NCBI GenBank assembly: GCA_027002475.1
Contig: JALWZS010000018.1
Coordinates: 1-56,634, forward strand
Length of the DNA: 56,634 bases
Source of the DNA: a bacterium
Lineage (GTDB): Bacteria > Patescibacteriota > 4484-211 > GCA-002791395
Direction of reading: 5' to 3'
In this document: piece after piece, positions 33,365 to 41,798 of the stretch
Layout: every line of letters begins with the position of its first letter
Position numbering within the stretch: the stretch's first letter is position 1
The notes under the pieces: generated by a model
The model's input: only the letters and a program-made list of their open reading frames with translations
Told to the model about the DNA's origin: nothing
Database searches by the model: none
Made by a program: the position numbers and the translations under genes

Positions 33365-35102
33365 GCTCGATGGTTAGCTCGTTAACTACATCGGCAACGC
33401 GTTTGCCGTTTACCGATGCTTGACTCAGTGCCTTACCAAGTTCGCTTAACTGGACTTGGGCCTCGAATAAACGAGTGACAAGGCCACTGTTTAGTTTCCG
33501 GATCGATGGATCATACTGCTGTAAAACCCGAAGGTATTGCTGCTTCGAGATTTCGCGATGTGATCCATTTGTCCTTTCCGCGGAAGGCTTGGACTCCGCT
33601 GGGCGGCGTGTACCGTCACCCCGTCGTCTTTCGGCAAGTTCAGCCTCATCGATTAGAAGCTGTGCGACCCGCCGCATTGCTTTGGGCGTCTCTAATGCTT
33701 TCAGTACAGCGTTAAAGGCATACCCAACGACAAGATCTGTCCCTCGCAGAAGATGCATGAGCCGTCCAGCTTCCTCGGCCCATTGTTCCTCCTGCTCGCG
33801 CTCATGGGTTTTATCTTCTTGAGCCCAGAGCGCTTGCCAGGCCGCAACGGCTTCGTCCCAAGGAACACAAACATGCCCTTGTTCGCGGTTACACTCAGCA
33901 AGTTGATGAAGGTATTTTAAAGCCGCCTGGGGGTTTTTCTGCCGCGCGCAGCGCTCGCGGACCTGCTGATGTACCCATAATCGTTCAGGGTCGTTTTGGA
34001 ACATCAAATCCGGGCGCCGCGTAGTGGTGTCATTACCCGTCATCGAAAGTGAAGGGTAGCTAACACCTGCGGTTTTGGGGCGATGCATCCACACGGTGGT
34101 GGAGTTGGGGCCCCCAACGGCGTCGAATATGTTACTGTTGCTCTTCGACCCCATTAAGGCCGCAAAAATGCCAGTGATGCTGGCGTCGTGGCCCTCGGGT
34201 CCCATGCCGACGGTTTGTACCATCGGTAACATCGCTTCGTTTAATGCCCGCGCAGGGATGCCGCCACTTGTAGCGGCAGACCCCTCGTAATGTGGGGCAT
34301 AAACGAACTTTGCCAGCCCTGCAAGCGAATCCACGATAAAGATAACGTGATACCCACTCTCGTACAACCGAATAGCGAGCAACTTCGCTGCGTCAGCAAC
34401 GATTCTTGCCGCTAAGTTACGGTTGTTTTGAGTTGGGTTAGCAAGTGATGGAGACTTCGAGTTGCTTAGTCCAACTAAAGCCTGGAAGTGGTACAAAGGT
34501 ACCCTCCCGGCGTATTGGGCAAGCAGCTTTTCGGTCTCTGTAACATCATGCGTTCGTTCTCCTGCTTGGAGGTGAACGAATGCCATCTTTTTCCAGTTTT
34601 GCCCTGCGAGCTCGAGGAGACTTTGTTCAACCTTGAGGATGGTCGTAGTCTTCCCTGAGCCAAAGTCTCCCGCGGACATTACTTGAGACCCAGGGCCAAT
34701 TGGGGCAATTGCTCGCAGTGCGCGGGTTGTTGGATCTCGAGTAATATCGATGGGCCATTCCTCACGAGGATAGCCCAAGCGATTCCCCGATGTCTCGACA
34801 TGGTCGGCAAACCATGGTCTGTTTTTGACCATTTCGTAGTCTACCAAGCCATTGACGGAGATGATTCCGGCAACCACTTTGCCATGTCGAGTAAAACTAA
34901 TTTCATCCATTTCCCGCAGCCCCCACTGTTCTACAAGCTGGGGGGGGATCAATGGGCGTTTCCTCGCTGTTATCGCGAGGTTGGGATGCTCTTGTAGTGC
35001 CTTCTGAGGCACTACAAAGAAGTCGTACCCTTTCCCTTTAGTGGAAAGGATGGGGATTACAAATCCCCTTACGACTTTTTGGTCCTCAGTAGTTGTTGGC
35101 AC
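33351..35102 (-). CDS. Rho-family hexameric ATPase (island-encoded)
   Basis: The protein has 583 residues. The first 130 match the Rho pre-core layout (LIPPQLVEQWGLREMDEI corresponds to the conserved Rho stretch before the ATPase; no clear RNP motif for the cold-shock RNA-binding domain). The core has P-loop GDFGSGKT (145-152), a catalytic-Glu region GERTHDVTE (181-189, like Rho DERPEEVTE), Walker B VIFIVDSL (D258), an R-loop-like GSK (318-320) and an Arg-finger region TTTRRPDL (359-366, like Rho SGTRREEL). Residues 400-583 are an extra helical tail. GTG start with AAGGAGG eight bases upstream and the CACTCAA box. It could be a transcription terminator or a translocation motor of the secretion system; which one is unknown. 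Confidence 0.82.
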   Translation of the reverse strand: MPTTTEDQKVVRGFVIPILSTKGKGYDFFVVPQKALQEHPNLAITARKRPLIPPQLVEQWGLREMDEISFTRHGKVVAGIISVNGLVDYEMVKNRPWFADHVETSGNRLGYPREEWPIDITRDPTTRALRAIAPIGPGSQVMSAGDFGSGKTTTILKVEQSLLELAGQNWKKMAFVHLQAGERTHDVTETEKLLAQYAGRVPLYHFQALVGLSNSKSPSLANPTQNNRNLAARIVADAAKLLAIRLYESGYHVIFIVDSLAGLAKFVYAPHYEGSAATSGGIPARALNEAMLPMVQTVGMGPEGHDASITGIFAALMGSKSNSNIFDAVGGPNSTTVWMHRPKTAGVSYPSLSMTGNDTTTRRPDLMFQNDPERLWVHQQVRERCARQKNPQAALKYLHQLAECNREQGHVCVPWDEAVAAWQALWAQEDKTHEREQEEQWAEEAGRLMHLLRGTDLVVGYAFNAVLKALETPKAMRRVAQLLIDEAELAERRRGDGTRRPAESKPSAERTNGSHREISKQQYLRVLQQYDPSIRKLNSGLVTRLFEAQVQLSELGKALSQASVNGKRVADVVNELTIERGQG

Positions 35103-35159
35103 TACAAATCCTCCTTGAGTGATTTTAACAATTAATAAATTTTTGGCCTTCTTATGGGC

Positions 35160-35197
35160 CGATTAATAAATTCATTGGTGCATGAATTTATTAATCG
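35160..35197. promoter_or_regulatory. Perfect 16-bp palindrome upstream of the Rho-like gene
   Basis: CGATTAATAAATTCAT (35160-35175) and ATGAATTTATTAATCG (35182-35197) are perfect complements with a six-base spacer. A further ATTAATAAATT half lies at 35131-35141, closer to the start codon. The size and position fit an operator for a dimeric regulator of the Rho-like gene. An mRNA hairpin is also possible. Confidence 0.6.
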
Positions 35198-35200
35198 ACC

Positions 35201-35238
35201 GGGAATGCCCATCCTCTATGAGAAGGACGGGCATTCCC
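35201..35238 (-). terminator. Perfect 10-bp hairpin at the stop of the wall-enzyme gene
   Basis: GGGAATGCCC (35201-35210) pairs perfectly with GGGCATTCCC (35229-35238); the stop codon of the wall-enzyme gene begins at 35240 and overlaps the arm. Inner CCT/AGG bases extend it. No T-run follows on the minus strand. Confidence 0.6.
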
Positions 35239-37289
35239 TATTTAAAGTGGACTGAAACGGTTAAATACTGCCCGTTCCGAGACCACGTTATTACTGCGGT
35301 CTTGTTTGTCCTGTTTTGCAGGATTATTGGGCTTCCTGGACACACTATCGCTGTATGGAGGTATTTCCTCCACGGCGTTGCATGGTGTCTGGGGGCTCGT
35401 AGCACTGCAATGCCAGGAGTCTTTCTGGCTAAGCTTACGAGCATGGAGGCGTTGTAACAAGTGCCTCCCCCAATATATCCCGCAGCGACTCGGTAGCCAC
35501 GCCAACCATTCTTGACATCGCTCATTGTACAGAAGTTCCACTTCTGCCCCGGAGCAATTTGAATGGTTTGGTTGCGCCGCGCCCACAAAAAAACGTTAAA
35601 CTTCTCACCGTCATTTTGTGGCGCGACCCTCCAGCTTCCAAAGTTGTAAGTCACGGAGTAGGTTCCGTTAACATTACTCGTTGGAAGAGAAGGGGTGGTT
35701 GTGGACTGAGACGTTTTTGAGGGGATATTTGCAGGGTACACAATCCTCCCTTTCATAGGACCCTTGTAAGCGCCGGGAGGTACTGTGCAGAACTTGCAGT
35801 ATCTCATAGCGCTTCTTGGGAAGACTCTGCTTGGCGGAATCCTACCCCCATGGAAGATTTCCATATGGGTGTGGGGCCAGCTAGTAATGCCTGTCCTCCC
35901 AAGGTGCCCTACTGGCGTACTGGCTGTTACGCGTTGACCAGCACGCACGAGAACCCGTCCGTCTTTTCTAGGGACGTTCATTCGACGGACGATTGTTCTA
36001 TTGTTTTCATTCGCCAGATGACAAAGGTAGGCTTTATACCCGCCATCCAAACGAATGATTACCCAGCACCCGTACCCACCAGCGTTGTTGCATCCTGCAT
36101 ACTGCACAACGCCATTGCCTGGAGAGTACACAACTGCTCCTATTGGAGCAGAGATGTCCCAGGCTAGTACACTACCTCTCCTTGGGTTTGTATGATCTTT
36201 CTCGTCTGATGAAAGAACATTCGAGTAAAGAGGCAGATACAGGTACTGACCTATAAACAGGTTGTAGGAACGAACCCTACCTGTCGTCGGACCAGCAGGT
36301 GGTTGGCTGGGATTGGTGTTGTAGATTTCTTCGGCTTGCCGGTAGAACTCGGCATCATCAATTTCTGGAGCAAGTCCGAGGATCTTTAGGAATCCGTAGG
36401 CTAGGTTTTTCCACCAGCTATTATTGATCTGTTCAGACCATGTAACAGCTCCCAAACTACTGATCCCATCGGCATCACCAAGGTATTGTCGGTACTCGTT
36501 CGCCGACTCTACCATTCGGGTGATCCAAGGCTTATGGTGATTCCATCTCCATAAAGCCTTGATTTGTTGGTCGGGGCGCGCTGTCTTATCCCATCCGATT
36601 CTGGCCAGCTCAGCAGCCATAAGGTGCATGGCTGTATCTGGATTCCAGAGATCGAAAGGTGGTTCAACCACGTCCCTGTTCATCCATGCCGTGTACGGCA
36701 TGAATTGCGAACAGCCGAGGGCTCCCGCCCCCCGAGATCCTTTTACCGAATTAAGTGAATAATCCGGTCCGATGTATTTGGATGAAAATGAATTAGGATC
36801 ACTCCTAATGTCATACTTCTTCCACATCGGCAGGAAGAAATCTCGGAGTTTAGCAAGGTCGTTATTGAAACCTCGCTTCCGGAGCTCCTCAGCGGCAGAA
36901 GCCGTTCCTGCATTCGAGCAGTTCCCGGACTCACTTCGAGTAAGCCGGATGTAAATCGCTCGGTCGCAGGATTTTAGCTTTTTAGGGTCATCACGGAATT
37001 GCTCTTTACACCAGACCTCCGTGGCGGTTGCCCGCTGTAGGAGATCAGGGGGGATATTGAGCTTTTCCACAATTTGTTCTTCCCTACTGCTTAAGTCGTA
37101 GCTCGCTGTAATAGCGAGCGGAGAGGTCTGGAGATCAAGGAAATCAATGACTCCCTCGTTCCAGACGCTCTCCGATACCATGTCCCGCATGTTGTAGAGT
37201 ACAGCGGCACTGGCACCAAGAGAAACTACCACTATAGCTACGATTAAGGCTAGGAGGATTAATGTGTATTTAGTGACCTGTCCTAACAC
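35238..37289 (-). CDS. Three-domain cell-wall remodelling protein: lytic transglycosylase, M23-like, VanW-like
   Basis: The protein has 683 residues and an N-terminal transmembrane segment (about 7-32). Residues about 85-265 form a lytic-transglycosylase-like domain with candidate catalytic E120 (TRSESGNC) and GALGCSQFMPYTAW. Residues about 365-485 are LytM/M23-like, with WDISAPIGA (D378), YLCHLA and the HTH pair at 473-475. The usual first zinc His four residues before the Asp seems replaced by Val, so peptidase activity is doubtful. Residues about 575-683 match VanW-like domains (APGQKWNF, then GGGTC). The likely role is opening the wall locally for secretion, like VirB1. GTG start with GGAGG seven bases upstream; 11 bases after the VirB4-like stop. 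Confidence 0.82.
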   Translation of the reverse strand: MLGQVTKYTLILLALIVAIVVVSLGASAAVLYNMRDMVSESVWNEGVIDFLDLQTSPLAITASYDLSSREEQIVEKLNIPPDLLQRATATEVWCKEQFRDDPKKLKSCDRAIYIRLTRSESGNCSNAGTASAAEELRKRGFNNDLAKLRDFFLPMWKKYDIRSDPNSFSSKYIGPDYSLNSVKGSRGAGALGCSQFMPYTAWMNRDVVEPPFDLWNPDTAMHLMAAELARIGWDKTARPDQQIKALWRWNHHKPWITRMVESANEYRQYLGDADGISSLGAVTWSEQINNSWWKNLAYGFLKILGLAPEIDDAEFYRQAEEIYNTNPSQPPAGPTTGRVRSYNLFIGQYLYLPLYSNVLSSDEKDHTNPRRGSVLAWDISAPIGAVVYSPGNGVVQYAGCNNAGGYGCWVIIRLDGGYKAYLCHLANENNRTIVRRMNVPRKDGRVLVRAGQRVTASTPVGHLGRTGITSWPHTHMEIFHGGRIPPSRVFPRSAMRYCKFCTVPPGAYKGPMKGRIVYPANIPSKTSQSTTTPSLPTSNVNGTYSVTYNFGSWRVAPQNDGEKFNVFLWARRNQTIQIAPGQKWNFCTMSDVKNGWRGYRVAAGYIGGGTCYNASMLVSLARKTPGIAVLRAPRHHATPWRKYLHTAIVCPGSPIILQNRTNKTAVITWSRNGQYLTVSVHFK

Positions 37290-37300
37290 ATTATCCTCCT

Positions 37301-39268
37301 TTATCGTTTGATAAGAGAGCTACTCGTGCCGAAGAGTTCGACAATTTTTTCTGGGATATCCGGGGAAAACTCAAACTCCCCTCGAGTAGCGAACGGGACT
37401 CCAGGGCGTGCAGTGGGGATAAACCCAATCGCTTTTTTGAACCCCGACCCGAGTTCCAGGCGGATACCAAAAGCGATGGAATCCCATGAACCACTGGGCC
37501 AAGAGTTGAAACTTTCGGCCGAGTGCTCGATGACAATCGTCATCAGCCCCAGTTTGCGACCTGAGACGATCTGAACCTTGATCTGATTTCTCAGATCGGT
37601 ACCGACCCGCTCGGACAATTGTCCGTACTGAGTTGTGGGTACGGCAGGTGCAGCTGAGACATCATCGTGGATGATGCTCAGTGGCTGTCCTTTGAACAGT
37701 TCATCCCATGCCGCGAGTAGCTGCTTGAGCCACTCGTTGGCATACGCGGCGAACCGCGTCGGACAACTGCCTTGCGACGCTTGTAACACCGCAGGCAGTC
37801 CAATTGGACGACCATATTTACGCCACTCTTTCTTGAGATTGGCCCAATAGATAGCAATTTCCCGTTTGTCTTGAGCGATTAGGCGCTCAAGTTCGTGGGC
37901 GTTCGAGGCGCCAGGGAGATCGAATCTTATGGGTTGCCCCGTCGATGTGGCTTTTACGTAGTCGTGAATTCTCTCAGGGTTCTGAGAGTAAATCACCGTT
38001 ACTACGTGTTCGGCTGCGTGCTGAGCTGCAAGCGTTTGGGCCATTGTAGACTTGCCGGTGCCCGACTCACCAACGAGTACGACTGATGTCATCTCGTCTT
38101 GGCGAACAAGGACAGGCCAGCCTGACTTGTGGCCCAAGCACATGTTTCCACTTAGATCTGAAGGATCACGCGGAAGGGCGGTGAATAGGTCTAGGACTTC
38201 TATTCCCTCGATAGGGGCCGTATTCCACGGAAGTGGAGCAGGTCCACCAGGGACAAATGTCTGGAGGGCTTCACGGAGTCCAAACCCGTCCTCTTCCCAG
38301 ACGCGAATTTGCTTGGTCTTAGCGACCTTTGCGAGTTCTGCGCCTATATTGTCCAGTGCTTTGGGATCAGTGCTCCCAAAGCGGACTAGTATGGTTGCCC
38401 ATGAGCGGGATGATGTATCTCTCTCAACATGGACCAAGAGATCCACCGGGAGTGCGTCGATGGCATTTGCAAACGCCTCTACACTACGAGGCAACACTCG
38501 CCAGATGGCAAAGTGTTTTTCTCCCAACGTATAGAAATTATGGGAGAAGCTAATTGCCTCAGGAGCTCCTGCGAACAAGACGAAATCTGGATTTGGCTGT
38601 GTACCGTTGAGGTTTCGACCAAGCATGGTATCCCAAACAAGGGAGGGAAGCCTGGCGAAATCAACTGTGCGAGTGTCCCCAACAGCATCCTGACCGCTTT
38701 CAGGGATACCGAACCCAGCTGGAGCCCATATTACGAGCTCCTTGCTGGTGAATGGGCGGATGCCTTCCCGCAGAGCGGGTGGAACGGTCCATTCACTAAG
38801 GGCTTGTAGGACCTGAGCTGTGAGTTGTTCATTGGTTCGCGCTGGGCTCAGTTGCTCTAGAATCGGTCCCAGGGGGACCGGAACCGAGCGGATAAACATC
38901 GTAAACCATGGCACTCCAGCCAAAAAGAAACTCTCGACGGAGTGTGGCTTACGATACACGGCAGCAGCTCGCCAGCCGCCGCTAAATCGCCCTGTGGGCT
39001 TGATGAGGGCTGTGTTACCGCCCTCGACCCGTGCTGTTTCAATCCCTAGGGTACTTTGGATAGCATGTACCCTTGCTCGAAACGCACGCTCTTTATCATA
39101 CAAAGCTAATGCTGAGGGACTAAAATGCTCCTCAACAGCGGGCAGCTTATCGCCCGCTTTGCTCTGTACGATGGCATAGCCCTTGGCTACCTTTTCGGTT
39201 TTGGGCAGGCAGCTTAAAACCGCCTCTACCGCCTTTCGAATAGGCGGTCCCAAGCCTGGTGATGTCAA
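37301..39268 (-). CDS. VirB4/HerA-type ATPase of the secretion system
   Basis: The protein has 655 residues. The C-terminal RecA-like domain has Walker A GESGTGKS (400-407) and a Walker B-like LSIIHDDVSAA (D535, D536), with Arg-containing motifs further on. The N-terminal 350 residues form the mixed alpha/beta domain typical of VirB4-like proteins, rather than the membrane helices of VirD4. It should power pilus assembly or substrate movement. The start is TTG with GGAGG six bases upstream, preceded by CACTCAAAC, the island leader box. VirB4 versus another HerA/FtsK clade member is not settled by eye. Confidence 0.78.
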   Translation of the reverse strand: MTSPGLGPPIRKAVEAVLSCLPKTEKVAKGYAIVQSKAGDKLPAVEEHFSPSALALYDKERAFRARVHAIQSTLGIETARVEGGNTALIKPTGRFSGGWRAAAVYRKPHSVESFFLAGVPWFTMFIRSVPVPLGPILEQLSPARTNEQLTAQVLQALSEWTVPPALREGIRPFTSKELVIWAPAGFGIPESGQDAVGDTRTVDFARLPSLVWDTMLGRNLNGTQPNPDFVLFAGAPEAISFSHNFYTLGEKHFAIWRVLPRSVEAFANAIDALPVDLLVHVERDTSSRSWATILVRFGSTDPKALDNIGAELAKVAKTKQIRVWEEDGFGLREALQTFVPGGPAPLPWNTAPIEGIEVLDLFTALPRDPSDLSGNMCLGHKSGWPVLVRQDEMTSVVLVGESGTGKSTMAQTLAAQHAAEHVVTVIYSQNPERIHDYVKATSTGQPIRFDLPGASNAHELERLIAQDKREIAIYWANLKKEWRKYGRPIGLPAVLQASQGSCPTRFAAYANEWLKQLLAAWDELFKGQPLSIIHDDVSAAPAVPTTQYGQLSERVGTDLRNQIKVQIVSGRKLGLMTIVIEHSAESFNSWPSGSWDSIAFGIRLELGSGFKKAIGFIPTARPGVPFATRGEFEFSPDIPEKIVELFGTSSSLIKR

Positions 39269-39367
39269 AGGAATCCTCCGTTTGAGTGGTTGTTGATTGA
39301 TTGTGTGTTATTGAGATGTTAATCTCATATCTACTTATAACTTAATTTAGTTCTAAATAGATATGAA

Positions 39368-39394
39368 ACAGGGACGACGGATCGCCGTCCCTGT
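39368..39394 (-). terminator. Hairpin after the VirB3/PrgI-like gene
   Basis: ACAGGGACG (39368-39376) pairs with CGTCCCTGT (39386-39394), and the stem can continue inward with CG pairs. It starts two bases after the stop and has no T-run on the minus strand. Confidence 0.6.
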
Positions 39395-39396
39395 TG

Positions 39397-39837
39397 TTAT
39401 TCGGTTGTAGAATCTTCCGCATCACTTCGAGTGATGCTCGTGGAAGAATCTTTTTTTGTTTTTGGTAGCCTAGCCCAGAACCATGACAGGGTGGGTTGCA
39501 GTCTAGCCCAGAGCCACGACAGAGCCTTGCGCCAGTTAGGCGCTTCTGCTCTGTCGAAATGCACTCCAGTCCAGCCTCTTTTGTAGGCAAATCTCGCCCA
39601 GAGGTTCATGACCTCACCATACGCCAAGTACACGGCGTAGAAGGTCAGAAAGAACCCTACGGCGTACATTACCGCCGTGAAGAGCCGGGTGCTGAGCATA
39701 AACGTGCTCAGAGCAACTACAAACCCCACCATAGCAACATACAGCCACTTGACGTGGATGTATGTGTCCTCGCTACCAATTTGAACGACTTTTGTGGGGT
39801 CGTGCCAAAAGCGCACTAACTGTTTCCAGGGGTTCAT
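39397..39837 (-). CDS. Two-TM VirB3/PrgI-like membrane protein
   Basis: The protein has 146 residues with two adjacent transmembrane helices (about 29-49 and 52-75), a basic cytoplasmic middle and a short acidic tail. Size, topology and position between the VirB6-like and VirB4-like genes match VirB3/PrgI proteins, which tie VirB4 to the membrane complex. The ATG overlaps the VirB6-like stop as ATGA, so translation is coupled. Assignment rests on topology and context, not on a sequence motif. Confidence 0.7.
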   Translation of the reverse strand: MNPWKQLVRFWHDPTKVVQIGSEDTYIHVKWLYVAMVGFVVALSTFMLSTRLFTAVMYAVGFFLTFYAVYLAYGEVMNLWARFAYKRGWTGVHFDRAEAPNWRKALSWLWARLQPTLSWFWARLPKTKKDSSTSITRSDAEDSTTE

Positions 39838-41237
39838 GCGTCACCCCCTTTAATGTCCGGCGCATTGGTGGGAGGAGGGAAGACTATTTGCCCTTCGTGG
39901 GCAATGGTTCCCCCATTGTCGTCCACGATCTTCTTTGACGCCCTCTTAATCTCGGGGTCGTCAGGGGATACGTAGACGATAGTTCCGTCGTCGCGTCGCT
40001 CCCGTACAAGCTGTACCGCGTCGTCGACCGCCGCTTTCACCACTGGTGCGGCTTCAGGCGCGCCAGCAGCAGTAGTTGCCACAGCGGCAACGTTGCCTGC
40101 TTGTTTAAGAGCGCCTTCTCCAACCGCCTTAACCTTTGATGGTTTATCTTTACCTGTGTTGGGCGCTTGGGGTGGTGGAGTAGCTTGAGCGACGTCTCCG
40201 TTTGGGTCAGTGGGACCAGGTAGCCGCTTTTTAGTTGGCGCTGGGGTAACCACCACTGGTCCTCCTCCTGGCGGAGGCGGTGGGACTGGGCGCCATGTTG
40301 CGTCCACCCAGCCGTCGTCGCTCTCTCCGCCGCCGTTGCCCGAGCTTTGTGGCGCTCCAGTGGTTTGAGAGCTCTCAGTGCTAGTGTCTGGCTCACTCCG
40401 GAACTTATTAATTAGCCATGCAGCGGTGAGCTCGTCACCGATGCCCGCATCTCCGAAGAAACCGGAGATTTTCCCCTTGATATCTACGTTTTGGCCGATC
40501 ATACCTAAGCCAAAGTAGATGATCAAAGGGCTTAGCATCGTGACTCCCGCTAAGAACCCAATCACCATGAGGTAAATCGAGTTCATGTTGGCGAGCGTTG
40601 AGCCCACCACGCCTTCTGGTTTAAACCCTGCCATCATGTCGACCGCTACTTTGTACAGGCGACCGAACATGGCAAAGGTAAAATACCCGCCCATCCAGGC
40701 AACAAACGGGCGAGCGGAACCAGAGAAGACAACCCACCACATGACAATTGGGAAAGATAGGATGATTACAATTTCCCACCCGTAGTGCCATGCGATGAGT
40801 GTTTTGGTGGCGGCTACAAAGGCAAAAGCCGTTGCTGGATTTGCGTCGGCTGTGAAATTGCCAATAACAAACCCTAACGATTTTCGCACATAGTTGAAAG
40901 TCAGGTCATCAGGCCAGAGTTGCAGACCCATTTTATGAAATTCAACTATAATCATGGAGCCGAACGCGACAGCTGAGTCTAGCCAGACCCACTTTATAAC
41001 CTCAGCCCATTTTCCGTTCGGTAGGGCTTTGGCTATAAAGATCAGGCTGAAAACGATTACGGGAATGGCTAGAACTGTTAAGTGCTCGATAAGCGATCCC
41101 TTAAGCGGGACGAATGCCGCGCTTTTAAACGGAACTGCTTTTTCAAGCAATTTGCCGACCTGGTCGTCGGCGCTGCAGCTTGACAAGATCACTGGCAGCA
41201 GTCCGACGACCAGAAGTCGCAGGCGTTGTACTCTCAT
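39834..41237 (-). CDS. VirB6/TrbL-like polytopic membrane protein with lipobox
   Basis: The protein has 467 residues. The N-terminus ends in VILSSC (Cys near 21), a possible lipoprotein site. About six transmembrane helices follow (about 50-70, 78-100, 130-180 as two, 185-210, 220-255). The last 190 residues are a Pro/Gly/Ala-rich linker and a charged tail, probably soluble. Such proteins form the inner-membrane channel core. It starts inside the stop of the pilin-like gene (ATGA) and overlaps the VirB3-like gene. If the lipobox is used, the orientation of the first helix is unusual for VirB6. Confidence 0.72.
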   Translation of the reverse strand: MRVQRLRLLVVGLLPVILSSCSADDQVGKLLEKAVPFKSAAFVPLKGSLIEHLTVLAIPVIVFSLIFIAKALPNGKWAEVIKWVWLDSAVAFGSMIIVEFHKMGLQLWPDDLTFNYVRKSLGFVIGNFTADANPATAFAFVAATKTLIAWHYGWEIVIILSFPIVMWWVVFSGSARPFVAWMGGYFTFAMFGRLYKVAVDMMAGFKPEGVVGSTLANMNSIYLMVIGFLAGVTMLSPLIIYFGLGMIGQNVDIKGKISGFFGDAGIGDELTAAWLINKFRSEPDTSTESSQTTGAPQSSGNGGGESDDGWVDATWRPVPPPPPGGGPVVVTPAPTKKRLPGPTDPNGDVAQATPPPQAPNTGKDKPSKVKAVGEGALKQAGNVAAVATTAAGAPEAAPVVKAAVDDAVQLVRERRDDGTIVYVSPDDPEIKRASKKIVDDNGGTIAHEGQIVFPPPTNAPDIKGGDA

Positions 41238-41476
41238 AGGGCTTTAATTACCTGATTAGCCTTCTGAAAGAGACTCTGCCAAATCTTGCCCATGTAGGGT
41301 GCAAGCCAGCCAGATTTGGGATGGCCCAGCAGTTCGGGAACTGCGATGACCAGGAGCGAAACGAAGAAGAGCCCGATGATCAAATTTTGCCAATCCATCT
41401 TGAGTCCTCTTTTGATGAGGACAATAAGTAAGATGATGGCAATGATCAGTAGTGCAACGTTAGTCAAAACGCTCAT
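41234..41476 (-). CDS. Two-TM pilin-like (VirB2/TrbC-type) protein
   Basis: The product has 80 residues with two transmembrane helices (about 5-21 and 31-49) joined by a short basic loop and a C-terminal amphipathic helix. Size, topology and place at the head of the VirB6-VirB3 gene string match VirB2-like pilins. ATG at 41476 is chosen because AAGGAG lies six bases upstream; an in-frame ATG 36 codons earlier adds a basic stretch without SD. No cleavable signal is obvious, which is atypical for VirB2. Confidence 0.72.
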   Translation of the reverse strand: MSVLTNVALLIIAIILLIVLIKRGLKMDWQNLIIGLFFVSLLVIAVPELLGHPKSGWLAPYMGKIWQSLFQKANQVIKAL

Positions 41477-41798
41477 TGTTTTTCTCCTTTTTAAGAGAGA
41501 GTGAGGGTGAAAAGAAAAGAGTTTTGGCCCGATTGATTGTCGGGTTGTCTTACCCGGTGACTGTTTCGTCATCAGGTAAGGCAACCCTCCCAGAACGTGT
41601 CTGAGAAAGGCTGCTTGGGCTTTTTAGGTAAAAGCCTACACCCTAACAATCAACCACTCAAGGATTTTGGTTATCTTGATTGATTGTTAACGTGCTCATT
41701 GCTAAGCTCGATAACAATGAAAACCTCCGCTATGGGCGGTTTTGTTTTGTCATCGAGAGCTGTTGTGAGGACGGCGGTTGCCCGTCGCCCTCACTAGC
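41477..41798. other. Hairpin-rich 320-base gap without a gene
   Basis: Several inverted repeats occur: AGGGTTG-type arms at about 41553-41588; TAACAATCAA with TTGATTGATTGTTA at about 41644-41692; a long nested pair AGCTCGAT ... ATCGAGAGCT at 41704-41762, with AAAACC/GGTTTT inside; and a hairpin at 41765-41794 right after the next stop. A stray copy of the leader box (CAATCAACCACTCAAGGA, plus strand, 41647-41664) has no gene behind it. No ORF of note is present. Confidence 0.6.
41765..41794 (-). terminator. Hairpin after the HhH protein gene
   Basis: GTGAGGACGGCGG (41765-41777) pairs with CCGTCGCCCTCAC (to 41794) with two mismatches, four bases after the stop. No T-run follows on the minus strand. 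Confidence 0.55.
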
